This document shows, one piece after another, positions 58,366 to 64,000 of a stretch of DNA of 64,000 bases. The DNA lies in the NCBI GenBank assembly GCA_035541475.1, contig DATKND010000056.1, positions 9,753 to 73,752 on the forward strand. Direction: 5' to 3'. This stretch comes from DASUFZ01 sp035541475 (GTDB lineage: Bacteria > Myxococcota_A > UBA9160 > SMWR01). The translations under genes were made by a program, and so were the position numbers. How positions within the stretch are numbered: the first letter of the stretch is position 1; every line of letters starts with the position of its first letter. A model generated the notes under the pieces. It ran no database searches and was not told where the DNA came from. It saw only the letters and a list, made by a program, of their open reading frames with translations.

Positions 58366-59280
58366 CTACCAGCCCCGGTTCGCGAGGCGCTCGTGCTCGG
58401 CGAGCGTCTCCATCGAGATGCCGGGCATCGCGCCCGCGAGCCCGCGCGACGCGTCGAGGATCTCCTTCGCCTCGTCCCAGTGCGTCGTCGCGCGCACGAT
58501 CGCCTTCGCGCGCGCGGCGGGATCCTCGCTCTTGAAGATCCCCGAGCCGACAAAGACGGCCTCCGCGCCGAGCGCGCGGCAGAGCGCGGCGTCGGCCGGC
58601 GTCGCGATCCCGCCCGCGGCGAAGTTCGGCACCGGGAGTCGGCCCTCGGCCGCGACGCGGCGCACGAGCTCGAGCGGCGCGCCGAGCTCCTTCGCGCGAG
58701 TCGGCAGCTCCTCGGGCGCGCACGCGCCGAGCGCGCGGATGTCGCCGATCACCTGGCGGAGGTGACGCACCGCCTCGACGATGTTGCCGCTGCCGGCCTC
58801 GCCCTTGGTGCGGATCATCGCCGCGCCCTCGCCGACGCGGCGCAGCGCCTCGCCGAGATTGCGCGCGCCGCACACGAAGGGCGAGCGGAAGTCGTGCTTC
58901 CAGATGTGGTGCTCTTCGTCGGCCGGCGTCAGCACCTCGCTCTCGTCGATGAAGTCCACGCCGAGCGCCTCGAGCACGCGCGCCTCGACGAAGTGGCCGA
59001 TCCGCACCTTCGCCATCACCGGGATCGACACCACGCGCTGGATGCCCTCGATGATCTCCACCGCGCACATGCGCGCGACGCCGCCCTCCTTGCGGATGTC
59101 GGCCGGCACGCGCTCGAGCGCCATCACGGCCGCGGCGCCCGCATCCTCGGCGATCTTCGCCTGCTCGGGGTTGGTCACGTCCATGATCACGCCGCCCTTC
59201 AGCATCTCGGCGAGACCCACCTTGATCGCGAAGGACTCCGCGCCCTTGCGGCCCGAGCCCTTGCCGTTGCCGTCGCTCAT
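58366..59280 (-). CDS. pdxS: PdxS, synthase subunit of PLP synthase
   Basis: 304 residues. It builds pyridoxal 5'-phosphate from ribose 5-phosphate, glyceraldehyde 3-phosphate and ammonia (DXP-independent route). TIM barrel with MLKGGVIMDV, ALERVPADIRKEGGVARM, the active-site Lys region PVMAKVRIGHFVEA, LGVDFIDESEVLTPAD, CGARNLGEALRR and GSGIFKSEDP. ATG 59280 follows GGAGG at eight nt. It sits 23 nt downstream of pdxR. Confidence 0.97.
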   Translation of the reverse strand: MSDGNGKGSGRKGAESFAIKVGLAEMLKGGVIMDVTNPEQAKIAEDAGAAAVMALERVPADIRKEGGVARMCAVEIIEGIQRVVSIPVMAKVRIGHFVEARVLEALGVDFIDESEVLTPADEEHHIWKHDFRSPFVCGARNLGEALRRVGEGAAMIRTKGEAGSGNIVEAVRHLRQVIGDIRALGACAPEELPTRAKELGAPLELVRRVAAEGRLPVPNFAAGGIATPADAALCRALGAEAVFVGSGIFKSEDPAARAKAIVRATTHWDEAKEILDASRGLAGAMPGISMETLAEHERLANRGW

Positions 59281-59303
59281 CGCTGGTACCTCCTTCGAGA
59301 AGT

Positions 59304-60785
59304 TCAGACGTGCACGCCGACCGCGCGGGGCTCGTCGCCCGCGAGGCGCTCGCGCACGAGACGCCCGATCCGCGCGACGCCGGTGCGGAGATCCTCCGGA
59401 CCGGCCATCGCGAACGAGAGCCGCAACGCGCTCGACGCGCGGCCGTCGTGCTGGAACTGCGAGCCCGGCGCGAACAGCACGCCCGCGCGAATCGCGTCGG
59501 AGAGGAGATCGCGCGTGTCGATCGCGCCCGGAAGCTCGACCCACACCTGGTAGCCACCGTCGGGCGCGCTCCAGCGCGTGCCGTCGGGCATCTCCTTCGC
59601 GAGGGACTCCAGCAGCGCATCGCGGCGCTCGCGCATCGCGCGCCGCAGGCGCGCGAGGTGCCGGTCGTACTCGCCGCACTCGATGAAGTCCGCGAGCGCG
59701 GCCTGGAGCGGCAGCGAGTCGGAGAGGTCGCTCGCCTGCTTCAGCGCGAGGAGCGCGTCGACGCAGGGTCCGCGAGCGATCACGGCGCCGACCCGCGCGC
59801 CCGGGAAGAGCGACTTCGAGAACGAGCAGAGATGGACCACGATCCCCGACCCGTCGAGCCCCGCGAGCGGCGGCGTCGCGCGCCCGTCGATGCGGAGGTC
59901 GGCCTCGTAGCCGTCCTCGACGATCGGCTTGCCGCAGCGATGCGCGACCTCGAGCAGTGCGCGCCGGTGCGCGAGCGAGGTCGTCGTGCCCATCGGATTG
60001 TGGAAGGTCGGGATCGTGTAGAAGAGCCTCACGTCGGGGCGGGAGAGCGCGCGCTCGAGCGCCGCGAGGTCGGGGCCGTCGGAGGTCATCGGCACCGCGA
60101 CGGTGCGCAGGCCCTGTGCGTGCGCGGCCGCGAGCGCGTTGTTGTAGGTCGGCTCTTCGAGAGCGATGGCGTCGCCCTGACCGGCGAAGAGGCGCAGCGC
60201 GAGCGAGATGCCCTGACTCGCGCCGTGGCAGAGCACGATGCCCTCCGGACCGACCTCGAGCCCAGTGCGTCGCAGTCGCGCGGAAAGCGTCGCGCGCAGC
60301 GGGGCGAAGCCCTGCGTCTCGCCGTAGAGGAGCAGCTCGGGACCGCCGCGCGCGAGCACGCGCGATAGCGCCTTGCGAAAGGCGTCGGCCGGATAGAGCG
60401 CAGGATCCGGCACCACCGCGTGGAGCGGGATCGCGCCCTTCGCCAGGCCGAAGCGCGGCCGCGCGCGCTCGAAGGCCAGCAGGCGCTCGACGAGCGCGGG
60501 GAAGACCGGCTGGAAGCCGTGACCGTTTCCGTTCGAACGCCGCGTCGTGACGAAGGTGCCGCGCCCGACCGTCGATTCGAGCAGGCCCGCCTCGGCCAGC
60601 GCCTCGTAGGCCTGCGAGACGGTGTCGCGGTTCACGCCGAGCGAGCGCGCGAGCTCGCGGATCGTCGGCAGGCGGGCGCCCGCCTGGAGCCGCGCCGACT
60701 CGATCTCCCGCTGGATCTGGTCCGCGATCTGCCGGTAGACGGGCCGCTCGTCGCGTCCGCCGTCTCGCTGGAGGGCGAAGCGCAT
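59304..60785 (-). CDS. pdxR: MocR-family regulator (GntR HTH plus aminotransferase domain), PdxR-like
   Basis: 493 residues. The N-terminal GntR winged helix (residues ~15-80) has LPTIRELARSLGVNRDTVSQ and YEALAEAGLLESTVGRGTFV. The rest is a fold-type I aminotransferase with the PLP-binding Lys in LCSFSKSLFPGARVG. MocR proteins next to pdxST (PdxR) sense PLP and control its synthesis. Here it lies in the same direction, 23 nt upstream of pdxS, instead of divergent. ATG 60785 begins eight nt after a -10 box, suggesting a leaderless message. Confidence 0.88.
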   Translation of the reverse strand: MRFALQRDGGRDERPVYRQIADQIQREIESARLQAGARLPTIRELARSLGVNRDTVSQAYEALAEAGLLESTVGRGTFVTTRRSNGNGHGFQPVFPALVERLLAFERARPRFGLAKGAIPLHAVVPDPALYPADAFRKALSRVLARGGPELLLYGETQGFAPLRATLSARLRRTGLEVGPEGIVLCHGASQGISLALRLFAGQGDAIALEEPTYNNALAAAHAQGLRTVAVPMTSDGPDLAALERALSRPDVRLFYTIPTFHNPMGTTTSLAHRRALLEVAHRCGKPIVEDGYEADLRIDGRATPPLAGLDGSGIVVHLCSFSKSLFPGARVGAVIARGPCVDALLALKQASDLSDSLPLQAALADFIECGEYDRHLARLRRAMRERRDALLESLAKEMPDGTRWSAPDGGYQVWVELPGAIDTRDLLSDAIRAGVLFAPGSQFQHDGRASSALRLSFAMAGPEDLRTGVARIGRLVRERLAGDEPRAVGVHV

Positions 60786-60793
60786 GGCGGCCG

Positions 60794-60835
60794 AGATTAG
60801 GCGTCCGCTTGTCGGGGGTCAATGATGATTTGACC
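60794..60835 (-). promoter_or_regulatory. pdxR promoter with overlapping palindrome
   Basis: Reading toward pdxR: TTGACC (60822-60817), a 17-nt spacer and TAATCT (60799-60794), a near-consensus sigma70 promoter. A perfect inverted repeat, GGTCAA-TGATGAT-TTGACC (60817-60835), covers the -35 box; it is a candidate binding site for PdxR itself. Initiation is expected around 60786-60788, at the ATG. Confidence 0.6.
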
Positions 60836-60841
60836 GGTAAA

Positions 60842-61495
60842 TCAGTACTTCTTAGATGCACGATCGGCCGGATTGACCGGGACAATCGCTTCGGCCGGGC
60901 CCGACGCCACGGGATCGCGATTCCACGTGTTCATCGCCGCGGCGATGCCCTCGCAGAGCGCGCTCGCGGTCGCGCGCGCCGCGCGCGCGACGAGCTCGGG
61001 CAGCGCGGCCTCCTCGTCCGGCGCGAACGATTGCAGCACCCAGTCGGCGGTGTCGGTCGCGTCCGCCGGCCGCCCGACGCCGAAGCGCAGCCGCGGGAAG
61101 TCCTCGCGCGCGAGTCGCAGGATCACGTGCGAGAGGCCGCGATGGCCGCCCGCGCCGCCACCCGGGCGGATCCGCAGTCGTCCGAAGGGAAGGTCGACAT
61201 CGTCGAGGACGACGAGGAGATCGGTGCGGAGGTCGCCGAGCGGCAGCTCGGCGACCGCCTCGGCGACGGCGTCGCCGGAGAGGTTCATGAAGTCCTGCGG
61301 CAGCAGGACGCCCACGTCTTGCGTGTCCGAGGCGGCGCAGTGGAGCCGGCCCCGCCCGAAGCGCCCGCCGTACGCGGACGCGTCGAGGCGCAGGCCGCAG
61401 TCCGAGGCGAAGCGCTCGGCCACACGCCAGCCCACGTTGTGACGCGTTCGCGCGTAGCGCGGTCCGGGGTTGCCGAGACCGACGACGAGCTTCAC
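60842..61495 (-). CDS. pth: Peptidyl-tRNA hydrolase
   Basis: 217 residues. It releases tRNA from prematurely dropped peptidyl-tRNA. Motifs: VGLGNPGPRYARTRHNVGW (catalytic His and Asn), PQDFMNLSG, VLDDVDLPFGRLRIR (Asp) and GGAGGHRGLSHVI. GTG 61495 is the first possible start. It lies downstream of rplY in the common prs-rplY-pth order, separated from it by a 104-nt gap holding a repeat. Confidence 0.95.
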   Translation of the reverse strand: MKLVVGLGNPGPRYARTRHNVGWRVAERFASDCGLRLDASAYGGRFGRGRLHCAASDTQDVGVLLPQDFMNLSGDAVAEAVAELPLGDLRTDLLVVLDDVDLPFGRLRIRPGGGAGGHRGLSHVILRLAREDFPRLRFGVGRPADATDTADWVLQSFAPDEEAALPELVARAARATASALCEGIAAAMNTWNRDPVASGPAEAIVPVNPADRASKKY

Positions 61496-61560
61496 GACGA
61501 GCGGTGCGCGCAGGGGGCCACGAGCATGACGAGAGGATCCAGCCGGGTCGCTCCTCTGAT

Positions 61561-61599
61561 CTTCGCTCGCCTTCGGCTCGCTGCGCGCGCCTTCGGCGC
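61561..61599 (-). repeat. Dispersed intergenic repeat with hairpin, copy
   Basis: On the minus strand it reads GGCGCCGAAGGCGC, then GCAGCGAGCCGAAGGCGAGC, beginning at the rplY stop. The core matches 47263-47308. The GGCGCC-based hairpin may act as an rplY terminator or stabilise the transcript end. Confidence 0.6.
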
Positions 61600-62295
61600 C
61601 TACTCCTCCTTCTTCGCGCCTTCCTTCTTCGCCGGCGCGGCCTCGCCCTCGGCCGGCGCAGCGGCCTCGCCCTCGGCCGTCGCGGCGGCGCCTTCGGCCG
61701 CTGCCGCCTCGGCGGCGACCTCTTCCTCGGCCTTCGCCGGCAGGACGACCGACACCACGCCGAGTCCGGGATCGGAGACGAGAGTCACGCCTTCCGGCAG
61801 CGCGATGTCCCGCACGTGCAGCGAGTCGCCGATGTTCAGCGCCGAGACGTCGAGCGTGAACGACTCGGGGATCGCCGTCGGCAGGCACTTCACCTTGATG
61901 TCGCGGAGCTGGTGGTCGACGATGCCGCCCGACATGAGGCCCACCGCGCTGCCGGTGAGGTGCAGCGGCACCTCGACCTCGATCTCCTTGGTGAGATCGA
62001 CCGCGTAGAAGTCGGCGTGCAGCAGCGAGCCCTTCACGGGATCGCGCTGGAGCTCCTTCACCAGCACGCTCTTGCCGTCGAAGGCGCCGCCCCCGCGCAC
62101 GTCGAAGAGCGTGTTGAGGCCGGCCGCGCTCGCGCGCAGCGCCTTCTCGAGCGGCGTCGGATCGAGCGCCACGGGTACGGTCGCGACGCCGGCGCCGTAG
62201 CAGACGCCGGGGATGCGCCCGCCCGCGCGCAGCTTGCGCGCGACGCCCTTGCCCGCGCTCTCGCGCACTTCGAGGTTCAGCTGGAACTCGGCCAC
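61600..62295 (-). CDS. rplY: 50S ribosomal protein L25 (Ctc/TL5 type)
   Basis: 231 residues, the long two-domain form. It binds 5S rRNA. Motifs: LEVRESAGKGVARKLRAGG, IPGVCYG, LHADFYAVDL, DVSALNIGDSLHVRDI and PEGVTLVSDP. An Ala/Glu-rich tail ends in KKEGAKKEE. GTG 62295 follows AGGAG at eight nt and lies 11 nt after prs. Confidence 0.96.
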   Translation of the reverse strand: MAEFQLNLEVRESAGKGVARKLRAGGRIPGVCYGAGVATVPVALDPTPLEKALRASAAGLNTLFDVRGGGAFDGKSVLVKELQRDPVKGSLLHADFYAVDLTKEIEVEVPLHLTGSAVGLMSGGIVDHQLRDIKVKCLPTAIPESFTLDVSALNIGDSLHVRDIALPEGVTLVSDPGLGVVSVVLPAKAEEEVAAEAAAAEGAAATAEGEAAAPAEGEAAPAKKEGAKKEE

Positions 62296-62306
62296 GGTCG
62301 GATCTC

Positions 62307-63245
62307 CTAGACGAAGAGCGAGCTGACGCTCTCCTCGTTGTTGATGCGGCGGATCGCCTCCGAGAGCAGCGAGGCGATCGACACCACCTGGAGCTTCGGG
62401 CAATCCTTCGCTTCGGGTCGGAGCGGGATGGTGTCGGTCACCACCAGCTCCTCGAGCGGCGACTCCGCGATGCGCTTGATCGCGGGGCCGGAGAGAACCG
62501 GATGCGTGATGGCCGCGCCGACGAAGGCGGCCCCCGCGTCCTTCAGCGCTCGCGCGGCCTCGGTCAAGGTGCCGGCGGTGTCGACGATGTCGTCGACCAC
62601 GACGCAGGCGCGGCCGCGCACGTCGCCGACGATGTTCATCACCTCCGCCACGTTCGCGGCCTCGCGCCGCTTGTCGACGATGGCGAGCGAGGCATTGAGG
62701 CGCTTCGCGTAGGCGCGCGCGCGCTCCACTCCGCCGGCGTCGGGCGAGATGATGCAGAGCTCGCGCCCGAAGCGGCTGCGGATCGCGTCGAGCAGCACGG
62801 GCGTCGCGTAGAGGTTGTCGACCGGGATGTTGAAGAAGCCCTGGATCTGCCCGGCGTGCAGGTCGATGCAGAGGACGCGATCCGTGCGCGCCGTGGAGAT
62901 CAGATCGGCCACGAGCTTGGCCGAGATCGGGAGCCGCGGGCGCACCTTGCGGTCCTGACGCGCGTAGCCGTAGTACGGGATCACGGCGGTGATGCGCCGC
63001 GCCGACGAGCGCCGCAACGCGTCCACCATGATGAGCAGCTCCATCAGGTGTGTGTTGGCCGGCGCGCAGGTCGATTGCAGCACGAAGCAATCGCAGCCGC
63101 GCACGTTCTCGCTGATCTCGACGTTCACCTCGCCGTCGCTGAAGGTGCCGACGTGCGCCTTGCCGAGGTCGATGTCGAGGTGCGCGGCGACCGCGCGAGC
63201 CAGATCGGGCGTGGCGTTACCCGCGAAGAGCTTGAGCGCCTGCAT
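62307..63245 (-). CDS. prs: Ribose-phosphate pyrophosphokinase
   Basis: 312 residues. It makes PRPP from ribose 5-phosphate and ATP. Signatures: FAGNATPDLARAV, PYYGYARQDRKVRPR, the metal-binding DLHAGQIQGFF, and the PRPP loop VVVDDIVDTAGTL. ATG 63245 is the start matching homologs. It lies between tRNA-Gln and rplY on the same strand. Confidence 0.97.
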   Translation of the reverse strand: MQALKLFAGNATPDLARAVAAHLDIDLGKAHVGTFSDGEVNVEISENVRGCDCFVLQSTCAPANTHLMELLIMVDALRRSSARRITAVIPYYGYARQDRKVRPRLPISAKLVADLISTARTDRVLCIDLHAGQIQGFFNIPVDNLYATPVLLDAIRSRFGRELCIISPDAGGVERARAYAKRLNASLAIVDKRREAANVAEVMNIVGDVRGRACVVVDDIVDTAGTLTEAARALKDAGAAFVGAAITHPVLSGPAIKRIAESPLEELVVTDTIPLRPEAKDCPKLQVVSIASLLSEAIRRINNEESVSSLFV

Positions 63246-63280
63246 GGCTTGCCTCGGAGTCTCTCGAGATCGGTGGGGGA

Positions 63281-63356
63281 TGGCTGGGGCGGCAGGACTC
63301 GAACCTGCAATAGGCGGCTCCAAAGGCCGCTGCCTTACCAGTTTGGCGACGCCCCA
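63281..63356 (-). tRNA. tRNA-Gln (anticodon TTG)
   Basis: 76 nt including an encoded CCA. The acceptor TGGGGCG pairs with CGCCCCA, the anticodon stem GCGGC/GCCGC encloses the loop CTTTGGA (anticodon TTG), and the T arm is GCAGG-TTCGAAT-CCTGC. It lies between ispE and prs, a common placement. Confidence 0.97.
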
Positions 63357-63453
63357 CCAGACTTGGACTTCGAGGTCTCGGCGGGTCGGTGCCGGGGGTC
63401 ACGGAGGCTCCGGTCCGGCGCGGCCGCCCCGGGATCCCCCGCGGCGCGTCAGA

Positions 63454-64000
63454 TTATCCGGATTCGCGCGCGGTCGCGACCCGCAGCCAGGCCGGCGACC
63501 GCAGCGGAGACGCCGCCGCGGCGATCGCTGTCGCATGGCTCTCGAAGATTCCGTAGAGCGTGGGCCCGCTGCCGGAGAGTCCGACGGCCCGGGCGCCGCG
63601 CGCAGCGAGCTCGGCGCGCAGGCGCCCGATCGCGGGGCACAGGCGCAGCGCTGCGGTCTCGAGGTCGTTGTGGAGCCAAGCCGACCACGCGCCCGGATCG
63701 CCGGGGAGTCGCGCGAAGTCGGGCGGCGCTCCGCTCGCGGCGCGGCGGTCATCCGGATACAGCACGTCGTAGACGCGGAAGACCTCGCGCGTCGCGAGCG
63801 GCTCACCCGGGTTCGCGAGCACGAGCGGCAGCTCGGGGAGACCGCGCACGGGCTCGATCCGTTCGCCGATCCCGCGCACGAGGGCCGCGCGCGGATCCAG
63901 GAAGAAGGGCACGTCCGCGCCGAGGCGGAGCGCGAGCTTCGCGAGGCGATCGGGATCGAGCGCGTCCGGCGCGAATCCCGAGAGCGCGCGCAGGACGGCG
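63454..64000 (-). CDS. ispE: IspE, CDP-ME kinase (3' part, runs off right edge)
   Basis: C-terminal ~181 residues of 4-diphosphocytidyl-2-C-methyl-D-erythritol kinase (MEP isoprenoid pathway). Visible GHMP-kinase features: LRLGADVPFFLDPRAALVRG (motif preceding domain C), LHNDLETAAL and the glycine loop VGLSGSGPTLYGIF. The N-terminal ATP-binding part lies outside the window. It ends with TAA at 63454; the 97 nt to the tRNA hold nothing recognisable. Confidence 0.9.
   Translation of the reverse strand, partial: AVLRALSGFAPDALDPDRLAKLALRLGADVPFFLDPRAALVRGIGERIEPVRGLPELPLVLANPGEPLATREVFRVYDVLYPDDRRAASGAPPDFARLPGDPGAWSAWLHNDLETAALRLCPAIGRLRAELAARGARAVGLSGSGPTLYGIFESHATAIAAAASPLRSPAWLRVATARESG

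Noticed and set aside
60830..60857. Plus-strand promoter TTGACC with TTAGAT
   Set aside because: It would transcribe backwards into the end of pth, the spacer is 16 nt and the -10 is poor; the minus-strand pdxR promoter explains the site better.

Overview
The window is about 70% GC by eye, almost fully coding, and carries about 48 protein genes, one tRNA and no mobile elements. It looks like the chromosome of a Gram-negative bacterium from the old 'Deltaproteobacteria' (Myxococcota, Desulfobacterota, Binatota or a relative). The reasons are outer-membrane functions (an AsmA-like protein, heptose-type adenylyltransferase, two-partner secretion, Mpl murein recycling), the order dusB-ntrB-ntrC, and the order ispE-tRNA-Gln-prs-rplY-pth. 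The lineage is inference; no rRNA is present. Starts are often GTG or TTG, and many genes overlap their upstream neighbour through GTGA or ATGA.

Layout. 1-1066 (minus): the 5' part of ptsP and a small XRE regulator. 1332-4699: an AsmA-like protein and a heptose-phosphate adenylyltransferase domain. 4855-12135: a tightly overlapping MoxR/Bat operon (MoxR ATPase, DUF58, BatD-like/DUF4381, BatA, BatB-TPR, BatD fused to an extra C-terminal domain). 12132-13996 (minus): mobA and moeA. 14069-19579: dusB, ntrB, ntrC, thiE and a nucleoside transporter. 19637-35264: two consecutive two-partner secretion pairs in B-A-B-A order, encoding exoproteins of 1724 and 2159 residues. 35261-43757: a SirB1-like protein, SnoaL-like protein, acetoacetyl-CoA synthetase, isoaspartyl peptidase, GNAT enzyme, propionyl-CoA synthetase and a polytopic membrane protein. 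43825-47198: NnrU family, VOC protein, di-haem cytochrome c peroxidase and Mrp. 47309-51467: a LolA-like protein, thiD and the AmmeMemoRadiSam trio. 51506-57686 (minus): rpsF, rplI, dnaB, ldcA, a serine hydrolase and mpl. 57768-64000 (minus): ispE (partial), tRNA-Gln, prs, rplY, pth, pdxR, pdxS and pdxT.

The most striking content is the paired secretion locus. Each exoprotein has a signal peptide, a TPS domain, long glycine-rich beta-helix stretches and a shared C-terminal module with a close cysteine pair; each sits directly behind its own TpsB-like pore. Other observations are: a family of palindromic intergenic repeats (at least five copies); -10-like TANNNT hexamers 6-11 nt upstream of about nine start codons, suggesting common leaderless transcription; a palindrome over the -35 box of pdxR; a DnaB tail resembling the SSB C-terminal tip; rpsF joined directly to rplI without rpsR; a probable CTG start codon; and an Mrp without its usual CxxC.

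All calls are from reading the sequence; no database search was run.
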